Notes: a model not told the origin generated them from the sequence alone. A DNA stretch of 64,000 nt from an uncultured Pseudokineococcus sp. (GCF_947495735.1 NZ_CANMAA010000001.1:620001-684000); one strand, 5' to 3'. Positions 9,150 through 18,222 are shown, numbered from the stretch's first letter. Translations and numbers: made by a program.

Positions 9150-10096
9150 TGGCGGCCCCGAGCCGCACCACCACGGTGACCGACCGCCGCACGGGCGACC
9201 CGGAGCGCGGCGCGAGCCCGCTCGGCGTGCTGGTCGGCCTCGTCCGCACCGCCCGCCCGCGGCAGTGGGTCAAGAACGTCCTCGTGCTGGCCGCGCCCCT
9301 GGCCGCCGGGGTGCTGCTGCAGCCCTCGGTGCTGGTGGCGACCGCGCTCGCCTTCGTCGTCTTCTGCCTGGCCGCCTCGGGCATCTACCTCGTCAACGAC
9401 GCTCGTGACGTCGAGGCCGACCGCGCCCACCCGGTCAAGCGGCACCGCCCCATCGCCGCGGGCGTCGTGCCCCCGGGCCTGGCCGTCGGGGTCGGAGCCC
9501 TCCTGCTCGCCGCGGCTGTCGCCCTGGCCGCGCTGACGAGCTCCGCGGGGCTCGTCGCGGTGATCAGCACGTACGTCGTGGTCCAGCTGGCCTACTGCTT
9601 CTTCCTCAAGCACCAGGCGGTCATCGACCTCGCGGTGGTCGCCTCCGGCTTCCTGCTGCGGGCCATGGCGGGCGGCGTCGCCGCGGGCATCGCCCTCTCG
9701 CAGTGGTTCCTGCTCGTCGCCGCCTTCGGCTCCCTGTTCATGGTGGCGGGCAAGCGGTACTCCGAGCACCGGCTCGTCGGCCCGGACGAGGCGGCGACGC
9801 GCTCGGCGCTCAAGGAGTACTCCGAGAGCTACCTGCGCTTCGTGTGGAGCCTGTCGGCCGCCGTGGCGGTGACCGCCTACAGCCTGTGGGCCTTCGAGCT
9901 GACGACGCCGGAGTCCGGCAACCCGTGGCCGGCCCTGTCCATCGCCCCCTTCGTCCTGGCTCTGCTCCGCTACGCGGTGGACATCGACCGGGGGAGCGCC
10001 GGGGCGCCGGAGGACATCGTGCTCGGCGACCGGACCCTGCAGGTCCTCGGCGTCGCCTGGGTCGTCATCATCGTCATCGGCGTCAGCGTCGCGTGA
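9146..10096 (+). CDS. ubiA: Decaprenyl-phosphate phosphoribosyltransferase (UbiA family)
   Basis: A 316-residue integral membrane prenyltransferase-fold enzyme that transfers phosphoribose from PRPP to decaprenyl phosphate, the first committed step of arabinan donor synthesis. Residues 84-92 read NDARDVEAD, the Mg-binding NDxxDxxxD motif, followed by the KRHRPIAAG loop. About eight to nine helices follow. RPRQWVKN near residue 37 is typical of this subfamily rather than of quinone-type UbiA. It overlaps the PAP2 gene by four bases and lies 40 bases before dprE1. Confidence 0.9.
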   Translation: MMAAPSRTTTVTDRRTGDPERGASPLGVLVGLVRTARPRQWVKNVLVLAAPLAAGVLLQPSVLVATALAFVVFCLAASGIYLVNDARDVEADRAHPVKRHRPIAAGVVPPGLAVGVGALLLAAAVALAALTSSAGLVAVISTYVVVQLAYCFFLKHQAVIDLAVVASGFLLRAMAGGVAAGIALSQWFLLVAAFGSLFMVAGKRYSEHRLVGPDEAATRSALKEYSESYLRFVWSLSAAVAVTAYSLWAFELTTPESGNPWPALSIAPFVLALLRYAVDIDRGSAGAPEDIVLGDRTLQVLGVAWVVIIVIGVSVA

Positions 10097-10136
10097 GCGA
10101 CCCCGCCGCCCCCCGAGGCAGATCGAGAGGCCGCTC

Positions 10137-11501
10137 GTGAGCACCACATCGAACGCTCCCCGCACCGCGCTCAGCGGCTGGGGGCGCACCGCGCCGTCCG
10201 TCGCGACGCTGGTGCCCGCCGGCACCGACGAGGACGTCCGCCGCGCCGTGCTGGGCGCCGGGGACCGGGGCGTCCTGGCCCGCGGGCTCGCGCGCAGCTA
10301 CGGCGACTCGGCCCAGAACGGCGGCGGCACGGTCCTGGACATGACGGCCGCCGCGCGCGTGCTGTCCATCGACACGACGACGGGCCTGGTGTCCGCCGAG
10401 GCGGGGGTCTCCCTCGACACCCTGGTGCGGGTGCTCCTGCCGCTCGGGCTCTTCGTCCCGGTGCTGCCGGGGACGCGGCAGGTGACGCTCGGGGGAGCGA
10501 TCGCCGCTGACATCCACGGCAAGAACCACCACGTGAAGGGGAGCTTCGGCAACCACGTCGTCTCCCTGGACCTCATGACCGCCGACGGCCAGGTGCGGAC
10601 CCTCACGCCCGAGGGCGCGCCGCGCCTGTTCTGGGCCACGGTCGGCGGCATGGGGCTGACGGGCGTGGTCCTGCGGGCGACCGTCCGGGCCGTGCCCGTG
10701 GAGACGGCCTACTTCTCCGTCGACACCGAGCGGGCCACGGACCTCGACGACCTCATGGCGCGGCTCCAGGCGGACGACGACCAGTACACGTACTCGGTGG
10801 CGTGGATCGACCTCGTCGCCAAGGGCAGCTCGACGGGGCGCGCGGTGCTGACGCGCGGCTGGTCGGCGCGCCGGGACCAGCTGCCGAAGAAGCTGGTCGA
10901 CAAGCCCTACCACTTCGCGCCGCGCTCCCTGTTCACGGCGCCGGACGTCTTCCCCTCGGGCCTGCTCAACCGGGCGACGATCACGGCCTTCAACGAGGCC
11001 TACTACCGCCGCGCCCCGAAGGAGCAGCGGGGAGCGATCCAGTCGATCGGCCAGTTCTTCCACCCGCTCGACATCGCCAAGGACTGGAACCGCGTCTACG
11101 GGCGGCGGGGGTTCCTGCAGTACCAGTTCGTCGTCCCCTTCGGGCAGGAGGACGCGATGCGGCGGGCGGTCGCCCGGCTCTCCCAGGCGGGCACCGCGTC
11201 GTTCCTGGCCGTCCTGAAGCGCTTCGGGCCGGGCAACGAGGGCTTCCTGTCGTTCCCCACGCCGGGGTGGACGCTCGCGCTCGACATCCCCGTGGGGGCG
11301 GGGCTCGGCAAGCTGCTCGACGAGCTCGACGAGCTCGTGGTCGAGGCCGGCGGCCGGCTGTACCTCGCGAAGGACTCGCGCGCCACCGCGGCGACCCTGC
11401 ACCAGATGTACCCGCGCGTCGACGAGTGGCGCGCGGTCCGCGATGAGGTGGACCCGCAGCGGGTCTTCACCTCCGACCAGGCGAAGAGGTTGGACCTGTG
11501 A
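10137..11501 (+). CDS. dprE1: Decaprenylphosphoryl-beta-D-ribose 2'-oxidase
   Basis: A 454-residue FAD enzyme of the VAO family. With DprE2 it epimerises decaprenylphosphoryl-ribose to the arabinose donor. The FAD-binding half holds RGLARSYGDS (residues 49-58), LPGTRQVTLGG and DIHGKNHH (125-132). The C-terminal half ends with AKDSR (Lys412) and MYPRVDEW. Lys412 aligns with catalytic Lys418 of the M. tuberculosis enzyme. The segment GWTLALDIP puts Ala381 exactly where M. tuberculosis has Cys387 (GWNICVDFP), the residue covalently trapped by benzothiazinones. Both alignments have the same offset of six. Natural insensitivity to covalent benzothiazinones is therefore predicted. Confidence 0.95.
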   Translation: MSTTSNAPRTALSGWGRTAPSVATLVPAGTDEDVRRAVLGAGDRGVLARGLARSYGDSAQNGGGTVLDMTAAARVLSIDTTTGLVSAEAGVSLDTLVRVLLPLGLFVPVLPGTRQVTLGGAIAADIHGKNHHVKGSFGNHVVSLDLMTADGQVRTLTPEGAPRLFWATVGGMGLTGVVLRATVRAVPVETAYFSVDTERATDLDDLMARLQADDDQYTYSVAWIDLVAKGSSTGRAVLTRGWSARRDQLPKKLVDKPYHFAPRSLFTAPDVFPSGLLNRATITAFNEAYYRRAPKEQRGAIQSIGQFFHPLDIAKDWNRVYGRRGFLQYQFVVPFGQEDAMRRAVARLSQAGTASFLAVLKRFGPGNEGFLSFPTPGWTLALDIPVGAGLGKLLDELDELVVEAGGRLYLAKDSRATAATLHQMYPRVDEWRAVRDEVDPQRVFTSDQAKRLDL

Positions 11502-12253
11502 TGGACGCCGTCGGTGACGTGCAGCGCGTGCTGCTGCTCGGTGGGACCTCCGAGATCGGGCTCGCCGTGGTGCGCCGGCTCGCGGGGGAGCGGAAGGTCG
11601 CGGTCGTCCTCGCCGGCCGCCCGACGCCGCGCCTGGACGAGACGGCGCAGGAGCTGCGGGGCGAGGGCCACGCCGTGGAGGTCGTCGGCTTCGACGGGAC
11701 GGACCGCGCCAGCTGGGCCCCGGCCGTCGAGTCCTCCTTCTCCGGCGGGGACGTGGACGTCGCCGTCGTGGCCTTCGGCGCCCTCGGGGACGCCGAGCGC
11801 GACTGGCAGGACGCCGCCGCCGCCGCGGACCTCGTCACGGTCAACACGACGGCGCCCGTGGCGCTCGGCGTCGACGTGGCCGCCCGCTTCCGCCGGCAGG
11901 GCCACGGCGCCTTCGTCGTGCTCTCGAGCGTGGCGGGGGAGCGGCCCCGGCGCTCGAACTTCGCCTACGGGGCCACGAAGGCCGGTCTGGACGCGTTCTT
12001 CACCGGTCTGCGGGAGGCGCTGCGCCCGGAGGGCATCCGGGTGCTCGTGGTCCGCCCCGGGTTCGTGCGCACCAAGATGACGGAGGGCCTGTCGGCGGCG
12101 CCCCTGGCCGTGGACGCGGCCGCGGTCGCCGAGGCGGCCGTCACCGGTCTGCGCGGGGGACGGGAGACCGTGTGGGTGCCGGGGGCGATGCGGTACGTCA
12201 TGTCGATCCTGAGGCACGTGCCCTCCGCGATCTTCCGCCGCCTCCCGATCTGA
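11498..12253 (+). CDS. dprE2: Decaprenylphosphoryl-2-keto-ribose reductase
   Basis: A 251-residue short-chain dehydrogenase that reduces the DprE1 product to decaprenylphosphoryl-arabinose. GGTSEIG at 15-21 is the NAD(P)H loop, Ser144 begins the catalytic triad, and Tyr157 and Lys161 give YxxxK. The GTG at 11498 overlaps the dprE1 stop (GTGA) and has GAAGAGG eight bases upstream; the ATG at 11501 is the alternative. Overlap with dprE1 fits an obligate two-enzyme step. The C-terminus is basic and hydrophobic (ILRHVPSAIFRRL), perhaps for membrane contact. Confidence 0.92.
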   Translation: MMDAVGDVQRVLLLGGTSEIGLAVVRRLAGERKVAVVLAGRPTPRLDETAQELRGEGHAVEVVGFDGTDRASWAPAVESSFSGGDVDVAVVAFGALGDAERDWQDAAAAADLVTVNTTAPVALGVDVAARFRRQGHGAFVVLSSVAGERPRRSNFAYGATKAGLDAFFTGLREALRPEGIRVLVVRPGFVRTKMTEGLSAAPLAVDAAAVAEAAVTGLRGGRETVWVPGAMRYVMSILRHVPSAIFRRLPI

Positions 12254-12263
12254 GCGAGGCCCG

Positions 12264-12308
12264 GGACGCCCCGGTCGGGACCTCTCGCGGGTCTCGGCCG
12301 GGGCGTCC
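12264..12308 (+). terminator. Hairpin terminator after dprE2
   Basis: The arms GGACGCCCCGG and CCGGGGCGTCC (11 bp, perfect) enclose 23 bases that can pair further (GGGACC/GGGTCTC region). It lies in the spacer between convergent dprE2 and gtrA and may work both ways. There is no T-run, as is usual in this genome. Confidence 0.7.
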
Positions 12309-12341
12309 TGCTGCGCCTGGTGCCGACGGGCGCAGGAGCCG

Positions 12342-12806
12342 CTAGACCCGCGGCGGAGCGCTCGTCGGCGGGAAGACGTAGGTGCGGAACGTCCAGAACC
12401 GGAACGCCATGGCGAGCGCCATGCCGACGACGTTGGCGGACAGGTTGTCCACGAGCGGGCTCGTCCACCCGAGCACCTCGTGCGTCAGCACGAGGCAGAG
12501 GTACTGGATGCCGGCGGCCAGCACGCTGAAGACGACGAACAGCACGTACTCCCGCACCACCCGGTCGCTGCGCCGGTCGCGCCAGGTGAACCAGCGGCTC
12601 CCCGCGAACGCCACGGCGATGGCGAAGACGCTCGAGACGACCTTGGCCGTGAGCGAGCCGACGTCCGCGAGCAGGATGAGCGCGTTGAAGACGGCGAGGT
12701 CCACGGCGTAGGCGGCGCCGCCCGTGAGCAGGAAGCGGGCGATCTCGGCGTGGCCGGGGGCGAGGCGGTCGAGCCCGCGACGGCGCGTCGTGGGTTCGGA
12801 CGTCAT
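12342..12806 (-). CDS. GtrA-family four-helix membrane protein
   Basis: A 154-residue protein with four hydrophobic helices (about residues 24-43, 50-72, 85-107 and 118-140) and basic loops, typical of GtrA. The homologue next to dprE1 in M. tuberculosis (Rv3789) is linked to arabinan biosynthesis, either as a flippase of the lipid-linked arabinose or as an anchor for AftA. The position just after dprE2 supports a counterpart here. The start is the ATG at 12806 with GGAGG upstream. FRFWTFRTYVF near the C-terminus is the family's closing motif. Confidence 0.85.
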   Translation of the reverse strand: MTSEPTTRRRGLDRLAPGHAEIARFLLTGGAAYAVDLAVFNALILLADVGSLTAKVVSSVFAIAVAFAGSRWFTWRDRRSDRVVREYVLFVVFSVLAAGIQYLCLVLTHEVLGWTSPLVDNLSANVVGMALAMAFRFWTFRTYVFPPTSAPPRV

Positions 12807-12967
12807 GGGGATCCTCCGCGCACCGGGCGGCCCGGCGCCACCGTCGCCGCCGAGGATACGGATCCGTCCTGCGGGGCCCGCCCCCGCGGAGCCGGACCGG
12901 CGCTCGGGCGACGTCCGCCGGCGCGGGCCGGGCGGCGCTCAAGGGCCCGCAGCACCACGACGATGTC

Positions 12968-14509
12968 GTGGTCATGGCTCTCCCCACCCGCGGCGTCCTG
13001 CGCGCGCAGCGCGTCCCGGAGCCCCGCCCCGCCACGGCGGCGGTGGTCCCGGCCGTCGTCGACGAGGCTGTGTGCCGGCCGGCGCCCGACCCGGCGGCGG
13101 AGGCGGCGGCCGACCTGCACCTGCTGCGCCGGGCGACCTGGGGCCCGACCCCGGAGCTCGTCCAGGAGGTGTCCGCCGTCGGCCGCGAGGCCTGGGTGGA
13201 CCGCCAGCTGGCGCCCCGGCACGTGGAGGACGCCGCGTGCGACGCCGTCCTCGCGCGCCTGCCGCAGGCGGCGCTGAGCAGCGCGGCGGCGTGGGGCGGG
13301 GGCGTCGAGAGGTACGCCTGGACGGGGATGTTCGCCCTCGGGCAGGCCACCCTCGTGCGCCAGGCGTGGAGCCGGCGGCAGCTGCTCGAGGTGGTCGTCG
13401 ACGTCCTGTCCGACCACCTCCACGTCGCCAGCCCCTCGGACGACGTCTGGTACTGCCGGATGGACTACGACACCACCGTCCTGCGCCGCCACGCCCTCGG
13501 CCGCTTCGAGGACGCGCTGGTCGCCTCGGCGCAGCACCCGGCGATGCTCTGGTTCCTGGACAACGCCCGCAGCACCAAGCGCGCCCCGAACGAGAACTAC
13601 GGCCGGGAGCTGCTCGAGCTGCACACCGTCGGCGTGGACGCCGGCTACACCGAGGCCGACGTCGTCGCGTGCGCGCGGCTGCTCACGGGCATGACCGTGG
13701 ACCGCGCGAGCGGGCTGCACGTCTTCCGCCCGACCCAGCACGACACCTCCGCGGTCCGCGTCATGGACTGGAGCGCCCCGGCGCACGCGGCGGCGGACGG
13801 CGCCGCGCTGCAGGTCTCGCTGCTGCGCCACCTGGCCCGTCATCCGGCCACCGCCCGCCACCTCGTCACCAAGCTGGCCCGCCGCCTCGTCGCGGACGAC
13901 CCGCCCGCGGCGCTCGTCGACCGCCTGGCGCGCGTCTACCTCGACGGCGGCACGGCGATCGCGCCGGTGGTGCGCGAGCTGCTGCTCGCCCCGGACGCCC
14001 TGGCGGCGTCGACGCCGAAGACCAAGCGCCCGCGCGAGGACCTGGTCTCCGCGCTGCGCGCGCTCGGTCACCGCCCCGACGCCACGGGCACGCAGGGTGT
14101 GGCGTCCCTCTACTGGATGGTGCGCAGCCGGGGCCACGCGCCGGCCGACTGGGCGCCGCCCAACGGGTTCCCCGACGTCGCGGGCGCCTGGGCCTCGGCG
14201 TCGGGGTCCCTCGCCGCCTGGGACCACCACCTGGAGCTCTCCTCCGCCTGGTGGCCCAAGGGCCTGGGCTTCACCGCCGCCCGCGACCTCCTGCCCGCGG
14301 CACCGCCGGCGACCGTCGGGGCGCTCGTCGACGCCCTGGCGCTGCGCCTGCTGCACGAGCCGCTGGCGCCGACCGAGCGCGCCGCCGTCGTGGCCTTCAC
14401 CGGCCGCGCGGCGCTCTCCCCGCTGCGCGGCGACGACGAGTGGCTCGGCTGGCGCCTGGCCTCGCTCGCCTGCCTCGTCCTCGACAGCCCCTCCTTCGCG
14501 ACCCGGTGA
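12968..14509 (+). CDS. DUF1800 family protein
   Basis: A 513-residue protein matching DUF1800: an N-terminal HLLRRATWGPTPE segment, then PNENYGRELLELHTVG (about 210-226) and the C-terminal WAPPNGFPD. The biochemical function is unknown. DUF1800 genes are regularly paired with DUF1501 genes, as here, nine bases apart, suggesting a shared secreted complex. A hydrophobic signal peptide is not obvious. The start is uncertain: GTG 12968 or ATG 12974, neither with a good ribosome-binding site. Confidence 0.85.
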   Translation: MVMALPTRGVLRAQRVPEPRPATAAVVPAVVDEAVCRPAPDPAAEAAADLHLLRRATWGPTPELVQEVSAVGREAWVDRQLAPRHVEDAACDAVLARLPQAALSSAAAWGGGVERYAWTGMFALGQATLVRQAWSRRQLLEVVVDVLSDHLHVASPSDDVWYCRMDYDTTVLRRHALGRFEDALVASAQHPAMLWFLDNARSTKRAPNENYGRELLELHTVGVDAGYTEADVVACARLLTGMTVDRASGLHVFRPTQHDTSAVRVMDWSAPAHAAADGAALQVSLLRHLARHPATARHLVTKLARRLVADDPPAALVDRLARVYLDGGTAIAPVVRELLLAPDALAASTPKTKRPREDLVSALRALGHRPDATGTQGVASLYWMVRSRGHAPADWAPPNGFPDVAGAWASASGSLAAWDHHLELSSAWWPKGLGFTAARDLLPAAPPATVGALVDALALRLLHEPLAPTERAAVVAFTGRAALSPLRGDDEWLGWRLASLACLVLDSPSFATR

Positions 14510-14517
14510 GGTCCCCC

Positions 14518-15912
14518 GTGAGCCCCTCGGACATGAAGCCCCTGGACATGAGCTCCCCGCGCACCAGCTCGCCGGTCCCGCGGCAGCGCCGGGCCGGTGG
14601 TGCGCCGGAGACCACCTCGGCCGCCCCCTCCTCGGCCGCCCTGTCCTCGGCGGGGTCGTCCCCGGCGTGCGGCTGCGACGAGGGCCGGCGGGCCGGCGTG
14701 AGGCGCCGCTCGGTGCTGGCGGGCGCGCTGGCGGGCGCTCTCGCGCTCACCGTGGGCGACGCGTCCACCCAGGTGGCGCTGGCCGAGCCCGGCTACGACG
14801 GCGACGCCCTCGTCGTCCTGTCCCTGCGCGGCGGGCTCGACGGCCTGTCCGCCGTCGCGCCGGTCGGCGACCCCGCCTACGCCGGACTGCGCCCGGACAT
14901 CGCCGTGCCCGCCTCGGTCGCGCACCGCCTGGACGGGGTCTTCGGGCTGCACCCCGCGCTGGGGCCGCTCCTGCCGCTGTGGCGGGCGGGCTCGCTGGCC
15001 GTGCTCCACGCCGTCGGCATGGGGCAGGCCAACCGCTCGCACTTCTCGGCCATGGAGGAGATGGAGCGGGCGGCACCGGGCACGACCCTGCGCACGGGCT
15101 GGCTCGACCGGATGGTCGGGGGGACGGGGAGCGGGTCGGTCTTCTCGGCGGTGCAGGCCGGTCGCTCGATGCCCTCGGCCAGCCTGCGGGGGCCGACGGG
15201 CGAGGTCGCCTTCCCCGCGCTCGCCGACCTGCGGCTCCGCTCGCCGGGCCGGGGCGAGGAGGGGCGCAGGGCCGCGGCCCTGCGGGCGATGCACGCCGGG
15301 GCCCGGGACGTCGTCGCCGCCCCCGCGACGGCCGCGCTCGACGCGACGACCCGCGCCGCCGCCCTGCTGGCCGGCCGGCCGGCGCCGCCCGTCGCCTACC
15401 CCGCCTCCGACCTCGGGCGCTCGCTGCAGGACGTCGCCACGCTCGTGCGCGGAGGCGCCGGCCTGCGCGCCGCCGCCGTGGACGTCGGGGACTGGGACAT
15501 GCACGTCGGCATGGGAGCCCCGACCGACCCGGCGGGGTGGATGCACGGCAAGCTCACCGATCTCGCCGCCTCGCTCGTGGCCTTCGCCGCCGACCTGGGG
15601 CCCGACCTGCAGCGGGTCGTCCTCGTCACGCTCTCGGAGTTCGGCCGCACCGCCGAGCAGAACGGCTCGGGGGGCACCGACCACGGCTACGGCAACGCGG
15701 TCCTGGTGCTCGGCGGGGGCGTCGTGGGCGGGCGGGTGCACGGGCGCTGGCCCGGCCTGGCCCCCGAGGCGAGGGTGGGCGGCGACCTCGCCGTCACCAC
15801 GGACTACCGCTCGCTGCTGGCCGAGGCCCTCGTGACCCGGTGCGGCCTGTCGCCGTCCACGGTCTTCCCGGGCCAGGTGACGCCCACGCGAGGCGTCTTC
15901 CGCGCCCGCTGA
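14518..15912 (+). CDS. DUF1501 family protein with Tat signal
   Basis: A 464-residue protein. A long Ser/Pro-rich leader is followed by RRRSVLAGALAGALALTVG (62-80), a twin-arginine signal, so it is probably exported folded. The body has LSLRGGLDGLSAVAP and LVTLSEFGRTAEQNGSGGTDHG, hallmark segments of DUF1501, a family distantly related to alkaline phosphatases and sulfatases. I chose the GTG at 14518 because GGTGAGG, overlapping the DUF1800 stop, is suitably spaced; ATG 14533 is possible. It forms an operon with the DUF1800 gene. No catalytic role has been shown for the pair. Confidence 0.88.
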   Translation: MSPSDMKPLDMSSPRTSSPVPRQRRAGGAPETTSAAPSSAALSSAGSSPACGCDEGRRAGVRRRSVLAGALAGALALTVGDASTQVALAEPGYDGDALVVLSLRGGLDGLSAVAPVGDPAYAGLRPDIAVPASVAHRLDGVFGLHPALGPLLPLWRAGSLAVLHAVGMGQANRSHFSAMEEMERAAPGTTLRTGWLDRMVGGTGSGSVFSAVQAGRSMPSASLRGPTGEVAFPALADLRLRSPGRGEEGRRAAALRAMHAGARDVVAAPATAALDATTRAAALLAGRPAPPVAYPASDLGRSLQDVATLVRGGAGLRAAAVDVGDWDMHVGMGAPTDPAGWMHGKLTDLAASLVAFAADLGPDLQRVVLVTLSEFGRTAEQNGSGGTDHGYGNAVLVLGGGVVGGRVHGRWPGLAPEARVGGDLAVTTDYRSLLAEALVTRCGLSPSTVFPGQVTPTRGVFRAR

Positions 15913-15967
15913 GCGCGGAGGCGCCCGCCCGCGCTGCTGCGCAGCCCCCCTGCTCGAGCCCGCCCCG

Positions 15968-15973
15968 TAGCCT
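15968..15973 (+). promoter_or_regulatory. -10 box of a leaderless promoter (manA)
   Basis: TAGCCT lies seven bases before the GTG at 15981. Confidence 0.45.
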
Positions 15974-15980
15974 CGCGCGG

Positions 15981-17306
15981 GTGGAGCTGATGACGGGCGT
16001 CGTCCGGGACTACGCGTGGGGGTCGCGCACGGCCCTCCCCGAGCTGCTGGGGCTGGCCGCCGACGGCGGCCCGCAGGCCGAGCTGTGGCTGGGCGCCCAC
16101 CCCGGCGCCCCGGCCACCGCGGGGGAGGAGCCGCTCGACGCGCTGGTCGCCCGCGACGCCGGCGGGGTGCTCGGGGCGCGCGTGCGCGAGCGCTTCGGCG
16201 ACCGCCTCCCCTTCCTGCTCAAGGTGCTCGCCGCCGAGGCGCCGCTGTCGCTGCAGGTGCACCCGGACGAGCAGCAGGCCCGCGAGGGCTTCGCGCGCGA
16301 GGAGGACGGCGGCGTCCCCCTCGACGCGCCGCACCGCAGGTACAAGGACAGCCACCACAAGCCGGAGATGCTCGTCGCGCTGACGCCCTTCGAGGCGCTG
16401 TGCGGCTTCCGCGACCCGTCGGTCGCCGCCGCGGCGCTGCGCCGGATGGACGTGCCGTCAGCCGGCCGCCTGCTCGAGCTGCTCGAGGGGGAGGACCCCG
16501 AGCGCTCCCTGCGCGAGGTGGTGTCCTACCTGCTCTCCGGGTCCGACGAGGTCGCCGCCCTCGTGGAGGACGTCTCCGCCGCGTGCGCCGACGACGTCGC
16601 GACCGACGTCGAGGAGGACGGGGACCCCGACGGGGCGCACGGCGGCCCCGCCCCGCTGCCGGACGAGATGGGCCCGGGGGAGGACGGAACGGGCCCCGGG
16701 GACGGCGGGACCGCGCCCGAGCCGATGGCCGAGGCGGCGCCCGGGTCCGTCGACGGCGCCGTCGACCCCGACCGCCGCACCGTCGCCGAGCTGTCCGCCC
16801 ACCACCCCGGCGACCCCGGGGTCCTCGTCGCGCTGCTGCTGCACCGCGTCCGGCTGGAGCCGGGGGAGGCCGTGTGGCTGCCGGCGGGCAACGTCCACGC
16901 CTACCTCAGCGGCACGGGCGTGGAGCTGATGGCGGCCTCCGACAACGTGCTGCGCGGCGGCCTGACCGCCAAGCACGTGGACGTCGAGGAGCTGCAGCGG
17001 GTCCTGGACCCGCGCCCGGCGCCGGTGCCCCGGGTCGAGCCCTCGGGCGGCGACGGGGTGCTCACCTGGCGCCCGGGGCCCGACGAGGTCGAGCTGTGGC
17101 GCCTCGCGCCCGAGGGCGGGCGCACGCTCGAGGGTCCGCCCGACGGCCCGCGCGTGGTGCTGTGCACCCAGGGGCGCGTGGAGCTCGCGGGCCGGGACGG
17201 GTCCCTGCGCCTCCAGCGGGGAGGCAGCGCGCTCGTCCGCGACGACGACGGGCCGTTGCGGGTCTCGGGCGACGGCGTCGCCTGGGTCGCCGCCGTCCCG
17301 GCCTGA
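15981..17306 (+). CDS. manA: Mannose-6-phosphate isomerase, class I
   Basis: A 441-residue zinc enzyme interconverting fructose-6-phosphate and mannose-6-phosphate, feeding GDP-mannose. Gln92 and His94 (LQVHPDEQQA), Glu129 (HHKPEM) and His306 (PAGNVHAYL) are the metal ligands. Arg325 (DNVLRGGLT) is the conserved active-site Arg. Residues 203-262 form an acidic Gly/Asp/Pro-rich insertion that breaks the helical domain and looks like a disordered loop. The gene stands apart from phosphomannomutase here, although actinobacteria often keep them close. Leaderless start at GTG 15981; the stop codon lies in the loop of a terminator hairpin. Confidence 0.93.
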   Translation: MELMTGVVRDYAWGSRTALPELLGLAADGGPQAELWLGAHPGAPATAGEEPLDALVARDAGGVLGARVRERFGDRLPFLLKVLAAEAPLSLQVHPDEQQAREGFAREEDGGVPLDAPHRRYKDSHHKPEMLVALTPFEALCGFRDPSVAAAALRRMDVPSAGRLLELLEGEDPERSLREVVSYLLSGSDEVAALVEDVSAACADDVATDVEEDGDPDGAHGGPAPLPDEMGPGEDGTGPGDGGTAPEPMAEAAPGSVDGAVDPDRRTVAELSAHHPGDPGVLVALLLHRVRLEPGEAVWLPAGNVHAYLSGTGVELMAASDNVLRGGLTAKHVDVEELQRVLDPRPAPVPRVEPSGGDGVLTWRPGPDEVELWRLAPEGGRTLEGPPDGPRVVLCTQGRVELAGRDGSLRLQRGGSALVRDDDGPLRVSGDGVAWVAAVPA

Positions 17307-17318
17307 GGCCGGGACGGC
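17292..17318 (+). terminator. Hairpin overlapping the manA stop codon
   Basis: The perfect arms GCCGTCCCGGCC and GGCCGGGACGGC (12 bp) leave TGA, the manA stop codon, as the loop. The hairpin separates convergent manA and the TIGR03089 gene, so it can serve both transcripts. Confidence 0.65.
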
Positions 17319-17327
17319 GCAGCTCCC

Positions 17328-18077
17328 TCAGGCGCGGGCGGTCGCCTGCTCCTGGGCCGCCAGGTCGTCCAGGTCCAGGCCGGCCTCGCCCGCGACCGCG
17401 ACGACCGAGCCGTCGCGGCGCAGCGCACCGAGGACGAGGTCGGGGCCGAGGTCCTCGGCCAGGCCGAGGACGCGCTCGCCCGGTCGCCACTCGCAGATGC
17501 GGGCGAGGTCGTCCGCGAGCTCGAGGACGCGCCGGTCCTGGGCCTGCTCGTCGACCGCCAGGACGTCGTCGCGTCCCGTGACCTCGGCGTTGTAGTCCAG
17601 CGCTCCGGGCGGGCCGCCCTCGGTGCGGCGCGAGAGCGCCGGGGTGTCGACCACGACGACGCGGGCGGCCGGGCCGACGGGGCCGTCGGCCGTCGTCACC
17701 AGGACGGCCGGCGGCTGGGGCTCCAGGTCGTCGAGCATCTCGCCCTCGTCGCCGTCCCACGACGGCTCCGCCCCGAGGCACCACGTGGCCAGCGCGATGA
17801 CGGCGGTCCGCCAGCCGGCGGGGAGGGCGAGCTCGACGACGTCGCCGGGCTCGACGTCGCACTCGTTCGCCAGCAGGTCGGCCGTCTTGGCCACCCAGTT
17901 CACCAGCACCCGCGCTGAGAGCTCGACGCGCTCCCCGTCGAGGCCGTACCAGGTCAGGCGGGGGCGGCCCGGGTCGGCCTCGACCAGCGCCTCCAGCAGC
18001 GACGGGACGTCGCGCGCCCGGGCGACGCCGGGCGGGACGGCGGCGGTCGACGGGTCGTCCTGCGGGGGCTGGGGCAC
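17328..18077 (-). CDS. TIGR03089 family protein (degenerate acyl-CoA synthetase-like)
   Basis: A 249-residue actinobacterial protein. It resembles the N-terminal part of AMP-forming synthetases (WYGLDGERVELSARVLVNWVAKTADLL, then EPGDVVELALPAGWRTAVIALATW) but lacks the P-loop STGTTG motif and the C-terminal domain needed for catalysis. The family TIGR03089 is widely conserved in actinobacteria without known function. The GTG start at 18077 has GAGGAG upstream. It faces manA; the next gene on the same strand is 145 bases away. Confidence 0.85.
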   Translation of the reverse strand: MPQPPQDDPSTAAVPPGVARARDVPSLLEALVEADPGRPRLTWYGLDGERVELSARVLVNWVAKTADLLANECDVEPGDVVELALPAGWRTAVIALATWCLGAEPSWDGDEGEMLDDLEPQPPAVLVTTADGPVGPAARVVVVDTPALSRRTEGGPPGALDYNAEVTGRDDVLAVDEQAQDRRVLELADDLARICEWRPGERVLGLAEDLGPDLVLGALRRDGSVVAVAGEAGLDLDDLAAQEQATARA

Positions 18078-18222
18078 GGCGGAGCTCCTCGGGCGGGTCG
18101 GTCGTCTCGCGGCGGGGCTCGCGGGGAGGCCCGCCGGCTCGTCCGCGACCCTACGGGCGCCGCACCCGCCCCGCCGGGTCCGGGCCCCGACGGGGCGCTC
18201 GTGCCGCTGCGCCCGCGGCCGG

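Noticed and set aside
12724-14517. Upstream plus-strand extension in front of the DUF1501 gene
   Set aside because: It overlaps gtrA and DUF1800 in other frames and has Arg/Pro-rich shadow composition; the DUF1501 gene starts near 14518.
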